Shown: positions 21,613 through 34,482 of the stretch, piece after piece
How positions within the stretch are numbered: position 1 is the stretch's first letter
Layout: each line of letters starts with the position of its first letter
Assembly: GCA_907165135.1 (NCBI GenBank)
Contig: OU015567.1
Coordinates: 4,903,001-4,967,000, forward strand
DNA from: Oikopleura dioica
Lineage: Eukaryota; Chordata; Appendicularia; Copelata; Oikopleuridae
Direction: 5' to 3'
Length of the DNA: 64,000 bases
Program-made: the position numbers and the translations under genes
The notes under the pieces: generated by a model
Database searches by the model: none
Seen by the model: only the letters and a program-made list of their open reading frames with translations
Told to the model about the DNA's origin: nothing

Positions 21613-22232
21613 TTTTTAGAGTTTTCTCTGTTTTTTATATTTATTGAGACATAAAAACGGCTTTATAAATCGATTTTGGTAAACCGTGACATTTTTATAG
21701 AAAGAAATCTGAGAAAGATTTGTTGGCCTAGGGTAAACTTTGTCAAGGAGCACTTAAGAACTGTCACTCTGAGCTGCAAAATCATCAAAAGAGAGCTTCC
21801 GCTGTCGGGTCCGAGGGGCTTTGAAAGCTGGAAATTCATTTGTCATTCAAATATAGATAAGAATCGCCCGATTGCCCTAGAATCATTGAAGAATTTTCGA
21901 GAACTCAAGTTTCCGGGCAAAAATTTTTGGCAAAGATTCTTGTTTTTGAAGCGAACCCGTCTTTTTGTTGGCAAATTTAACCTGTCCTAACAATCGCTTC
22001 CGTCCGCTCGGACATGTTCCATTCAAATCAATCGATTTTATTTGCCGAAGCTTAGCGTAAATAGCCATGATAGCAACGAAAACACAGACAATGGAAGAGT
22101 TGGACTCAACAATTGAATTTTATTTGGACAGGGGCGCTTTTTTCTTTGGCTCGGTTTTGGGGGAAGAAGGCTTCATTCGATTTTTTGACGCTTTTGCTAG
22201 CAGACTAAAAGTTTGAAGCTCGTTTTGCAAAG
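21613..22232. other. Intergenic region between SLC13 and alpha-tubulin (divergent)
   Basis: This 620-bp region must hold both promoters. I see no clear TATA box or conserved repeat, and short open frames here have no support. Confidence 0.4.
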
Positions 22233-23676
<1,444 letters not shown>

Positions 23677-24034
23677 TTTCTGTCATCAAATCAGGAGAAC
23701 TTTTTCATTTTTTTCAAATAAAATTTCATTTTTACAGCAAATTTCAAAAACATGTCATGAGACCTCGCGGTTAAACAATGTGATAAAATCTTTTTGGGTT
23801 GGTCAAATAGATTTTTGCTACGATGAGCCTAAAGCGATCAACATTGTTAACCTATATTTGGATATAAAAAGGCTGCTCGGCGGATAATTCACATTTGAAC
23901 AGAAAATGAAGCAAGAGATGCAATTACTTCGTATTTTATCCAGTTAACTATGGTTATTACTCGCTTTAAAAAGCTTTCAGTACTTTAAATGATAATAAAT
24001 TATTAATTATCAATAAATTTCGATATTTGTACTT

Positions 24035-27000
24035 TTATTTTCTTTTGTCGTTCTCGAAAATATTCCCAATTATTTCAGCTTCAAATTGAGACAGCGGTAC
24101 AGACTTTTTCGGTTCTTCAATGATGAGTATCTTCTTTTTTGGTTCAACTTCTTCCTTCTTTTTTCTTATCCAAATTTCTTCTTTTCTTACCAAAGTCTCA
24201 TCAGAAATTAGGTCTTCTTTTACCAGGTCTTTGATTAAAGGATCTTCCGCCCAATCGTCATTTATTTCTGATGATAAATTGTTAAGGAGATCGTCCATGT
24301 TTGTAATTCTTTCGGCAATTACTGAAAAATTGAATAATATTATTCACAAAACGAGTCTTACAAGAATGAAGTCCCAACGAATCCTTGAGTTTTTGAGCAT
24401 AATTGAACTTCTTCATAATTTTCAAATCAAATTGAGCGGATATAATTATCACCAAAGTCAGCAGCGAAATGATTCCGAAAATGAACATGGGGACAACAAG
24501 GAGAAACGCCCATTCTAGATCGTTGATGCAGTTTTCTTTGAATGGATCTGGGCGACTTATGATTTCAACAAAATCAGTTTTTCCGAGGAAATTGAGGGAG
24601 ATTTCGACGCAGTTGGTTTGCCTGGGCTTAAACATTTCTTTGATAACGGATTTCTCCAAGCCTTGAATGACCTAAAATCATCGTCAAAAAGCCCTAACCC
24701 TAGCTGGCGAGTTTTGCACCTGTTCATCATATTCATTTTGAATTTTTGAAACATTCATCGAGTTGAAATCAATTCCGTGCAAAATCTGCTGTTTCGGGTC
24801 GAAAGTAGCTCCAGTCGTAAAAGTCATTAGTTGAGTGAATAGGGTGGAAATAAGCACAGCAGATTTGAGGCATGGAGTCACGAGAATAATCGGCAAGAGC
24901 GTGAGATTCACGAGGAGTTTGGTCTTACTCAGCTTGAAGCTTTTTTGATATTGAATAAGGTCTTTGATTTGAAGGGCAGTGACGAGAAAGGCGGCGAAGG
25001 GAGCGATTGCTTGAGGAATGAGGGCGCTGATTCGCAAGTCGAATGATTGAGGTTTGTAGCGAGTGTAGAAAAAATACAGGACAACAAGTTCCGGGACATC
25101 ATGAAAAAGAAGGTTGAGGAGGAGAATGACTGTTTGTGCAGGGTATAACTTGTCGATTTCGTCGATGTTCCACTAGAATTTTGCTTTTTATTCCGTTTTT
25201 TCATGATAAACTTGCCTCTCTTTTAAATTTGACGACGAAATAAACCCTGAGAGCCAAAATAATCGTCAGCACAACTGGTAAATAAGCCATAAATCCAACC
25301 ACCATCGGATCCGGGCTAAACATCAATCCTTCCCCGCTCAAGTAGTTCAAAAACGTCTCTCCTTCAAAATAAATCTGGACAGTTGTCAGCGCTGTTATCA
25401 CTGCTACAGTTGCTTTCCAGACGACAGTTTTCGAAGGAGTGGCGAGAAAAAGAACCTTCACAAGGTAAAGAACTTGCAAAATCGCGATGGCAAAGAGAGC
25501 TTGAATAAATCTCGAGACTTCTGGATGATCCTCGGGCTTGATCGTTTGGCTGATAAAAATTTTCTTTCCAGAAAGTGCTCTCAAAATCTCTGCAGCAGAA
25601 ACCATGCCGGTTTGCAGTAATTTATCAAAATCTCCATCTGCTTCGGCAATTTTCGTCTCGTAAAAAGAAAGAACATAATCGAGAATGATGCAGTCCTCAC
25701 AAAATTCATCAGAAGTCGTATTGATGAAACCGACGAATTCAACCTTTTTGATGTTTCCAACAGCGTTAAAAGCGGACTGAAAACAAAGGATCTTCAAAAA
25801 TTCTCTTCCTTGATTTCAATTTATCAACATTGTTGAAGATCCTTTTACATAAATCGATTTTGTCGACTGAACAACTGCCGATTCGAATTCTTCTTCTCTC
25901 AAATCCTTGATGATGAAATTCGATTGGACGACCTTGAGACTTTGTCGCTGAGAAACATCCTTGTCAGTTTCTAGAGCTCTTTCGCAACCAGCCCTTGAGA
26001 CCTTGATTTCAACGATGCCGGTGGAGCCGATGGAATCTTCAAGCTTGAGGAAGAAATAATCGATCCCGTCTTCGAGCCAAAGAGGAGTGTTGAAAATTCC
26101 AACGGAGAGGTCAAATGGGAAAGATTGGTCCAGAATAACGACTGTATTTTTCTTCAGATTCTCAGACAGACCCATAAGCTGACCGGAAAAAGGAGGGATT
26201 CCTGATGCCTTTGGTTGAGATGAATTGAATCTATTCAGAATATCTTCGTCATTAAAATTTTGATAATGATGGTTTGTCAAAATCAATAAGGTTCAAAAAA
26301 GCCCAAAAAATAAAAGAAAAGGCCAATTTATGGTCGTTTGAAAAGTTGATCTCATTTCTTGACTTGAACAAAAAGCGACTCATTTTTAGCATCACACAGA
26401 TCACATAATGAAGCAGATCCAACAATCGAATTCATCATCGGTTTTTGATCCGCGATCCTCATTTCTTGCTCCGGCTTCGATTGAAAAACCGAGCATTTTT
26501 CGCAGGATAAAAGGTAAGAGAGCGCTTCTGGGAGGGTTGAAGGGTCGATGGAGGAAAGTTTTGAGCGGAAGAAGTCGGAATAATCGAGGATTTTGAAGTC
26601 GAAATCGTCGAAGTTAAACACGATTTCGATTGAATTTGATCTTCGAAAAAGGCTCTCAGTGAGTTCTAGCTCTAGAATTTCGCAAAAATGAGCCCTTTCC
26701 TGAATGATCTTGTAAATTTCTCGTGGATAATATTCTTCAGTTCCACTTGAAAAGCCTCAGGGAGAATTTCCCCCGTAAAATCGACAATATACTTCAGCTC
26801 GAGAAATATCTCATTTTCCTCCGTCCGACCAAACTTTTGAATGTTCACATTATTGACCAATAAATCCGGAAAAGCAGACTTCATTTCTCCTTTCAAGACC
26901 TCGAATTCGCGAACGATCTTGTTTGTCAGACGTAAACTTAATAAGTTAATTAGTAAGATCGTCATGTTTTTTATGGCTTTTTAAGTGCTAAGGTCAGTGT

Positions 27001-28114
27001 GGGTTTCCGCTTGACCGGTGGTAAAAAGCGACTTACGTTTCTGGTGAGTAGTTGTTGGAGAATTCTGACTTCCATGGTTGATTCTTTACGAGCGCTTTTC
27101 CATTTTGTCTCGGCGTGAAAATCAAGACGTTGTCTTTTCCTGGCTCGGAATTCGGATAGCAGCGGTGGACTCTGAAAATGACATTTTGACGAAAGTATGG
27201 GTGGTCTAGTTGGTAGGAAAGTCTGGAGCAATTTTATGGAGTGATCTGATTCATCGACATTTACGCGTTTATAGGCCGCTTTATTTGAGATCTTATGCTC
27301 TTTCTAGATATTTCTCAAAAGAAAACCTAGTGTTTTTGTCGCCCTTACTTCTTATGAAGATCGTCTTCCCTTCCGCAGTCATGTGACTTTCCATGACATT
27401 CTTCGCTGTGAATCGTCATACCAACACATCTTTGTAGACCGCAATCTCGTAATTCTTCGCTGGTACACTGTCTAATGACCTAGAAAAAAGAATATAGCCA
27501 TTTTTCCGATCGTTAATACCCCGCATCCGTCATCAAAAGGAATCTCCTTCTCAGCACATTTTCTCGAGCTTCGCGTTTCTCTCTGAATCGGCAAACAACT
27601 TCCATCGAAAAACTGAAAGTCCTCGCTACAATCGCAAAATTCTTTGGTCCCGAAACAGGCGCATTCTTGCAAATTGAAGCTTCGAAAGAGCATTTTTTCT
27701 GGAAGAACAACTTGATTTCGATCATCGTCGATGCAGTAGCAGATTTTTGTTGATTTCAAAGATGAAAAGGTTTTTGAAAAATGATCGCCGAATCTAGAGC
27801 ATTTCGAGAAATGCGGGCTTTCAATAAAACAGTCTTTTTCAAGGATGAAGATTTCTTTTTGAAAAAAATTTTAGGCTACGTGTCCTTCAGACTGAACTAG
27901 GCAACATCTGCAAAAACACAATGCTGAACAAGGTCATTCCCTTTTTTCAGATTAAAATTTCTAGAACGATCTAGATTCTAGAAAGATCTCCTTAATCCCT
28001 GACATTATGATTAAAGCCACAAAACTCTACGTTGATTTCTTCAAACTTGGACGTAAATCTCTCAGATAAACTTGGTAAAATAAAAAGAAGAAAAATCAAA
28101 GTACCGAAAATCAT
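24035..28114 (-). CDS. Large multi-pass membrane protein with secreted Cys-rich N-terminus
   Basis: Exon 1 (28114-28004) begins with signal peptide MIFGTLIFLLFILPSLSE. Cys-rich exons follow (CACFGTKEFCDC and QCTSEELRDCGLQRC between about 27870 and 27350), then helical extracellular exons to about 26360. Well-resolved 3' exons are ~26280-25849, 25776-25216, 25172-24720, 24671-24362 and 24321-24035. The last four encode seven hydrophobic segments (for example FIQALFAIAILQVLYLVKVL, LLNLLFHDVPELVVLYFFY and WAFLLVVPMFIFGIISLLTL) and an acidic/basic tail. One intron (25215-25173) is GC-AG. Topology suggests an N-out seven-helix receptor with a long last extracellular loop, but I recognise no GPCR signature. 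Some 5' borders are unresolved, and two adjacent genes cannot be excluded. Confidence 0.6.
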
Positions 28115-28359
28115 TATCACAGAGTCATAACTCTTCGCGTTTCTTTCCCAAAGATTAGCCGAGACAGCACAAAATTAAATAGCGCCAGTTAAGACATTAT
28201 GATCGCGCTCATAAGCGCAGCTGCACGACACGAGAGCTTTTTTTCTTTCCTCTTTTAGTTGTTTAGGATGTTGTTTTATTTTTTAATAGCGGGAATGTTT
28301 TTTACTCAGGATGACCTTTTTTCGTATTTTTTTGCTAAAGAAAGACAGCGATTAAGTTA

Positions 28360-28554
28360 ATGAAATCGAGGCAAGAGCCATCGATCAAAATGCGCGAGGT
28401 TGATGTTTTGATAAAGGTGCTGTTGTGTCTGGCATGTTGCGGGCAGTGGTCAGCGCTCTCAATTGAATTGGAAAGATCGGCACAGAGCGATCGTATTAAT
28501 ATTTCAGATGCCCACTGTCACTACCATCACTCTCGCCTCTCGTTATTATTCTAA
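28360..28554 (+). CDS. Possible small secreted peptide (54-64 aa)
   Basis: An ATG at 28360 and another at 28390 share a frame that stops at 28554. From the second ATG, a signal-peptide-like segment is seen (DVLIKVLLCLACCG then WSALS). The remainder is short and ends with His-rich DAHCHYHHS. No splice or poly(A) evidence helps, so it may be chance. Confidence 0.3.
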   Translation: MKSRQEPSIKMREVDVLIKVLLCLACCGQWSALSIELERSAQSDRINISDAHCHYHHSRLSLLF

Positions 28555-29100
28555 GCAGAAAAGTCACACTTTTTGAAGCTGAGAACAAGACCGAGAACGG
28601 TGGAATCGAGGAAGAGATTTTTGAATAAAGAAATCATTTTTGAAAAAATTGTTTTTCAAATCTTATAATAAAATAAAATTATATAAATAAGTTAAATTTT
28701 GACATTCATATTTGATTCCAGAAATATTGTAAATGCCCGTTCTTAAACCTAATAACTAATAATATAAATGTACAAATATATCATGAGCAAGTCATTTTTC
28801 CTCGTAAAACTGTTCACAGAACATTGCCATATTGAAGCTAGTAATTAAAATATATGGCGAGAAAATTCATCAATTATTCTCATCTAAGACCAAGCACTTT
28901 GACGGGCGGAGTAATTATTAAGAAAAACCTTTTTGTCAACTCGAGACAAGGGACATCGGAAAGCTGTCCTTGTGAAATCTGCACATTACTTTCTTTTCAT
29001 TCCGTATTTCTGAGAAGAAGGAGAGAGGGAAAAAGAAACTCAGAAGATGTCAGAGGTTAATTCTTTTCTTGAGAAATTTGAATAAAAAAAAATTGAATAG

Positions 29101-30201
29101 ATGGACATAATCGAGGCGCTAGAAGACGAAGAAGAAGAAGAAACCGAAGAAGCGACGGCCGATTTTGAAGAAGATTTGTCGACGAAAGGTAGTTCACTCC
29201 AACTCCTAATTGTTTCATACCCGTAATCCACTCGACCTTCAGATGCCCCAGCTAATGAGGAAGAAGACGACGACGACGGAGGCTCCAGGTAAGTTTTAAT
29301 TTGTTATTGAAGAGAGTTTGACAAGTTGCTTCGACATCTCAGACATGTCAGAGCTAAGTTTTGACATCGAAAAACAAGGAAAATGATTTTTTACTTTTAC
29401 GAAAATCCTCTTTTGGAAATCGGGTAAAAACTCATTTGGCAGAGTCGGAAGGATTCGATGAGCTCAATGAGCTGGAGGAGAATAATGAAGATCTAGGGGG
29501 AATTAATGTTGACCTTTCGCTTGATGATGGTCGAGTTTCTAGCGATTTTTAGCCGCTCAGCCATTTTTTATTCGATATTTTTCCATAGCCGTTTTGTAGC
29601 GGGGAAAGAAGCTCGGAAACAGAGGCCCTTTGACAATTTCGGGGAGTGGATTGGATACTTTTAAATTCGTCAAACAATCTGACGAGAATATTTTTCGATA
29701 TTTCAATTCCAGAGCGACCAGTTGTACCTCCATTTTTGCCTTGTTTGAAATTTTTTTTATGAAAAGGTCGAAAAATAAATATTCAGTGGCGAGGATGTGG
29801 ACAACTGGGTCGGCGGAAAAGGCGATAAGGGAGGAGATGGTGGCGGCAAAGCTGTTGATTATGCTGAGGACGCAGTTATGCTCCAAATGGAAGATGATGA
29901 GATAGAAGCAGAGGCTGCTGATGATGCTGAAGAGTCCTCAGGACCAAGCGGGTAGGGCTTCTTTTGAATAATTTGAAAGAAAACCGGAAATATAAGGGAT
30001 GACGATACGGATGATGAGATCGAAGCGGAGTACCACATGATGGCCAACGGCGTCGACGCGGAATTCTTAGGGTTCGAGGTACCCCGCGTTCCGATTCGAA
30101 ACCCATTCTTTGACGCGCTAATGATTGACTATAAATTGCATGGCTTAAATTTGAGTAATCTCAATTTAAGTACGCTAATACTGAAGAGAGTAGCTTTGTG
30201 A
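29101..30201 (+). CDS. Highly acidic protein (167 aa, 4 exons)
   Basis: Exons 29101-29188, 29243-29288, 29787-29951 and 29997-30201 join in phase, with a 498-nt third-position intron and two short ones. Residues 1-45 are almost all Glu/Asp (DEEEEETEEATADFEED, then NEEEDDDDGG). A Gly-rich GGKGDKGGDGGG segment follows, then acidic EIEAEYHMMANGVDAEF. A hydrophobic, non-acidic C-terminus (LNLSNLNLSTLILK) ends the protein. No signal peptide, so cytosolic or nuclear. A short acidic open stretch within the long intron (29446-29552) might be an alternative exon. The composition and the EAEE/EAEY-MMA motif are shared with the gene at 56616-57408. Function unknown. Confidence 0.55.
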
Positions 30202-30471
30202 ATACGCAGCGACACTCGACCTACACCACGAGCTCCCAGGTGCAGGAAAAAAATATTTTTTTATATTTTACTATTAATGGACTTCATTGTCAAATTGACA
30301 TGAAGTCGGGTGAAATTGTTTGAATAAAGGCTCTTAGAAACTTAAGATGGACGAAATTGTCAAGAAGATTTTACATCCGCTTTCTATCAAGGATAGTTTT
30401 CAAGAAAAAATAAATTATGGTCATTTTTGAATCAAATTTTGATAAAATTTTTAAAAAACCAATAAAAGCGA
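30202..30471. other. Short intergenic region
   Basis: Contains AATAAA at about 30322, likely the poly(A) signal of the acidic protein gene. Nothing else seen. Confidence 0.4.
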
Positions 30472-31848
30472 ATGCTGAAAATCATAGAAATTTCTGCAAC
30501 GATCGAATATAAGGTGAGCCATCGATGCTTTTGGTTGCATCAACATAGAAAATCAAAGGAAGTGCGAGAAAAAGCAGAAGAGTTTTTACGCCGCCTTCCT
30601 TTTCAAATATTCAGAAGAGTTTTCTTCAAGCAAAATCTGGCCCAGCGTGCAAGATTGATGAACCTCAGAAATTTCAGGAACCCCCGAATTTATGCCGTCG
30701 CCCATCGTAAGCACATCATCTCAGAACAGTCAATAATTAATTCCAGGGCAGGATCAAGATGGAATTTTCCTCCTGACTTCGTCGACCGAAAAGATCGGCT
30801 GGACTCAAATCTCAAAAATCAGTTCAAAACGAATGACCTCGAAACATTATCCAATCTCCTCCCGGGTTTGGGGTAATTTTCTCCTGCTCTTCCGACCGCA
30901 CAAAAAGGGTCTGATCTTCGACCCGTACACAGGCAGAGCCTGGCCGTTCCAGAAAACGAGCTGTCAGCATGTAGCTTGCTCGAGCTCAGTCACCGACAGG
31001 TACGAGCAAATCGCTTTCCATTCTTATTTTCTAAGGGACATCATTTGCGCTGGAATTCCCGGCCCAAGCGTTTGCCTCTTCGATTTTCATGAAAACTCAT
31101 GGCTAAGCGCCGAGCACCACCTCCCCCAAAACCCAACCGCCTCCTTTTCATTCAAAAATCAATCGTATCTTCTCGTTTTTCGCGGCGATTTCTTCGACCT
31201 CGTCCATGTCGTCTCCACTGTCACAAAGAGGCTCAACACTTTTCCATCCCCTCTTCGCTACAAAAAGCAATTCAAAATCACCAACATTGAGCAAATAAAA
31301 GTGATACAGGACGCTGAAACCTCGAACCGAAGCGCGAAAATCCAAGTGATCTACGACACGCTCAAGCCGGCAAAGAACAGTTCTCACATGGTTCATTTTT
31401 CGGCGACGCTAGAATTCGACGGAACGAAGCCGTTTACGACGCTGCTGACTTTAGACATGGAAAATTACAGATTGATGGAATTTACTCATTTTCATCCAGG
31501 CATGGGCTCTTCGCGCTTTATTTTCGACTCGAAATTCGAAACCTTATTTCTTTCAATTTTGCCGCTTATTCTAGAGCCTTTACGACAGACACGAGACAAC
31601 TAGACGTCCGATTCAAAAAGTCGCTCGAATGGCCTCTTTGGAAAAGACTGCCGATCCTAAAGGTATTTTTAGTTATTTCCTTTCGATAAAAAGAAAATTT
31701 ATAGAATCCGATTTTGAAAAGAAATCAGCTATTTGCACTTTCTTCAAGCTTTTGCCGAAAAAATGTCGATGGCTTGGATGTTATGACGATTCAAGACCGT
31801 TTTGGAGAATTCGACATTTCGAGTATTGGAATTTTTTATCAGAAATAA
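30472..31848 (+). CDS. F-box-like protein with C-terminal propeller-like region (about 400-416 aa)
   Basis: Exons 30472-30706, 30747-31530, 31575-31662 and 31705-31848. A 45-nt GTGAGC...AAAG segment inside exon 1 (30514-30558) is in frame and may also be an intron. An F-box-like helix pair is visible (FLRRLPFQIFRRVFF, then RARLMNLRNF). It is followed by strands such as GNFLLLFRPHKKGLIFDPYT and SVCLFDFHENSWLSAEH that recall F-box-associated beta-propellers. This would suggest a substrate-binding subunit of an SCF ubiquitin ligase, but the match is loose. The third intron (31531-31574) starts with GA and ends with AG; it is required because no GT exists in the preceding 60 bases and downstream coding in the new frame is clear. 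Confidence 0.55.
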
Positions 31849-31957
31849 AATAAACTGCCTTCTGGTATAAAACATTCGATTTTTTTCATAAAGAAAGGTT
31901 CGAATTGGAATAAATTGAGGACTCGCTGTGAATTCAACCGTAAAATTACCGTCCCGT

Positions 31958-31963
31958 TATAAA
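31958..31963 (+). promoter_or_regulatory. TATA box of gene B2
   Basis: TATAAA 29-34 nt before the ATG, in the shared context CCCGTTATAAAGTGGAATTG. Confidence 0.6.
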
Positions 31964-31991
31964 GTGGAATTGTTCAAAGTATTTTTCCAAA

Positions 31992-33750
31992 ATGAACAAG
32001 GAAATTTATCACAATTTTATTATCTTTACCTTTTTATTTCTTACTTCTTTGTTGCTGACGATTCTTCCTCTTTCGAAGTCTTTTTCAACCAACAGGAATG
32101 AAACATCGACAGAAATCGAAGCTCGACCAATATCAACCGGGAATACAAACTCATCCAGAAATCCTTCAGTAAATGAACATGTTCTGCAATTGTGGAATCC
32201 AGCAAAATATGAGAACTTTCCGGCGGTATTTTACAAAATAGACCAAAACGGATCAAAGAAGCATTATATCGCGAATTTGACGATGTCTCCAGGTAATTCA
32301 TGGAACCAGAGTGAAAATTTCGCGTTATCTCTGCTGACCTGAGCTGACCAAAGTGAAAATTTTTTGAACTGAGCCGAGCTGAGCGGGCCTTTTTCAGAAA
32401 TCATTGAGCGGAGCCAAGCTGTGCTGGTCTTTTTCAAAGGTCATTGAGCTGAGCTGGGCAGACCCTTTTTAGAGCTGAGCTGAGCTGATTGAGCTGAGCC
32501 GTTTTCAACTAGATCAGACTTGCAAATTTGTTGAGCTGAGTGAGCTGAGCTGGCTGAGCTCAGTGATTTTCGAAAATGATCTGATCTGCTCGGCTCAGCT
32601 CAGACAATTATCATTCAGCTCAGCTCGGCTCAGCTCAATAATTTTCGAACATGATCAGTTTTGCTCAGCTCAGACAAGTATCACTCAGCTCAGCTCAGCT
32701 CAATGATTTTACTTTAAGAATAGTAATATCTGAGCTGGGTTAAGTTAGCCTTGTTCAAAAACTATTGAGCTAAGCTGAGCGGAGCAGACACGATCACTGA
32801 GCTCAATCAGCTCAGTAAATATTTCTTATAGACCCCTATAAGAATAACCCCTATTAAAATAATCAACTCTCGCTTATCGTTAATAAAAATATTAAGTAAA
32901 TTTGATTTACGAGGAAGCTCGAAAATTCTGTGCGAATAATGGCCTTGAGCTTGCATCAGACGAACTGGAGCTAGAATCAAACAATTTCCTCAAAGGATCA
33001 ACTGGCTTGATCAACTCAAAAGTCAACTTTTCATCGGGAGAGCTTCAAATCGCCAACATTTATAAAGAAAGAGCATTGAAAGAGCTTAAAATTTTCACCT
33101 CGCGAAAAATACTTTTCCAAAGAGATTTCTCTTCACCGGACCCTTTTGTGTCAATTTGCGCGTTTATTGCTGACAATCTTGAAGCCAAAATAAGAAGAAA
33201 TAAGGTGAAATCTCATTTTTCAAGAGGAGATGTATTTTTAAGTTTATCTGTGAAAATGATCCTTTTGATGAAACTGGGCAAGTAAAAGTATTCCGCAACT
33301 GCACCATGAACTGCAAACCTCTTCAAGTCAACGCCACCTTCATTGATAAATACAGACTGTTCTCTGATTCTTGGAACGAAAATAAGGGAGAAGCAAAGAC
33401 CTTTGTTTATGTGGGTCAGAGATTCTGTGAATCGTCTCAAATGGATAGTGGTTTCATTCTTGAAAACTTCAATGAAGAAGAAACTGGGATCCCGTGGTGT
33501 TCCTGGCAACTAAATAGTACACTTGTTCATCTTATTTTCTTTCCTCTTCAATAATCTTCAGAGTCCTACGCATTTATCCTCCATCGAACCGTTGGTATCA
33601 CGCTTATTCGAAAGAGCACGTATGTACCTTCTCATCAACCAAAAAAATAAAATTCTTAAATCAAAATTTAGTGCACGAGCAATTTGCGTGGCGAAGAATT
33701 TCGTCGATGTAGAAAATGCTACATTTGAGCCTTTTCAAATTTCTTACTGA
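31992..33750 (+). CDS. Gene B2: type II membrane protein with lectin-like ectodomain (341 aa)
   Basis: Exons 31992-32292, 32897-33204, 33243-33524, 33564-33619 and 33672-33750; phases agree. The order is: short cytosolic MNKEIYHNFI, one transmembrane helix (FLFLTSLLLTILPL), Ser/Thr/Asn stalk with glycosylation sites, then an ectodomain. The first half (YEEARKFCANNGLELASDEL ... LINSK ... FICENDPF) has the WxxA-C-G-LAS ... ICE order of a C-type lectin-like fold. It lacks the usual WxD/EPN sugar-binding motif, so sugar binding is doubtful. The second half has RNCTMNC, RFCESSQMDSGF and GIPWCSW. Intron 1 is 604 nt and filled with GAGCTGAGC repeats. Paralogues: B1 (broken) and B3. Cell-surface role inferred. 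Confidence 0.75.
32330..32820. repeat. GAGCTGAGC low-complexity repeat in intron 1 of gene B2
   Basis: Dozens of degenerate copies of GAGCTGAGC or GAGCTGAGCTGAGC on the plus strand are followed by CAGCTCAGCTC on the second half. The tract is therefore partly self-complementary (about 490 bp). The same intron in B1 and B3 is only 46 nt. Confidence 0.85.
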
Positions 33751-33902
33751 AATAAAACATCTGTTACATTTATTAAGTGACCCTTAAAAACTATTATTTT
33801 TAACAGAAATCGGTCATTTTTGTCTAGATCGCAAAATAAGTGATTACGCGACAGTCTGCTCATATCGTTCCAAATAAACCAGGTTTTGCGTAGAAGACGC
33901 TC

Positions 33903-34230
33903 ATTTGGGAGCGTTGGCGAAGGAACTATGTTTGCATCCATAGAGTTTCTTGATGCCCGCGACCATGGCTTGTTCCTTGTCGTTTATACTCCCAGGTTCG
34001 GCCTTTTCAAGCATTGAAATTATTTAGCTTCGACGCCGACAAATGCTATTGCTTTTACTTCTGGGAGATTGAAAGTGACGAACATGATCAAATCGGGCGC
34101 GACGGCGAATATTATGGGAATACTTATGGTAAATCTGGTTACTGCAAGTTATGGCGCTGTGTATTTTGATTTCGACGATGAAGATTTTGTAAATTGGGCA
34201 AATTATACAAACTGTCCAGGTTTCAATAAA
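33903..34230 (+). pseudogene. 3' fragment of an SLC13 gene (end of exon 5 plus exon 6)
   Basis: From TTTGGGAGCGTTGGCGAAGG on, this matches the minus strand at 17836-17460, the last part of SLC13 copy 1. It includes the last intron, the LDFDDEDF-type C-terminus region (YFDFDDEDFVNWANYTNCPG) and the stop. Frameshifts and stops in the exon 5 part and the missing 5' 80% of the gene show that it is a passenger of a segmental duplication. Confidence 0.85.
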
Positions 34231-34448
34231 ACAAGACATTTATGAATTGAAATTGTTTTTTTGAAAGATTTCCGGAGAAATCATCAATTTGATACTTCAA
34301 AGCTCTTTTAATTTGCCGACAAATTGAAATTTTCTACAGCTGTTTCAGCTTTGTCTGCCAACGTTCTGCCTTCTTCAGCTGCTTATCTTATCTATTTAAA
34401 ACAGTGCTCTTCTCTAGCACCATCTATAAACTGCCTGTGAAGATACCG

Positions 34449-34454
34449 TATAAA
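34449..34454 (+). promoter_or_regulatory. TATA box of gene A2
   Basis: CCGTATAAACGAGTG, 29-34 nt before the A2 ATG, as in A1. Confidence 0.6.
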
Positions 34455-34482
34455 CGAGTGAAATTTCACATAAATCAGAAAA

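Noticed and set aside
26280..26355. ATG with signal-like MRSTFQTTINWPFLLFFGLF, in-frame TGA at codon 21, overlapping the preceding stop (ATGA), suggesting an operon or recoding
   Set aside because: A single intron of about 150 nt from the upstream frame (GT at 26362) to an AG near 26215 removes the TGA and gives one continuous secreted multi-pass protein. This is simpler than recoding.
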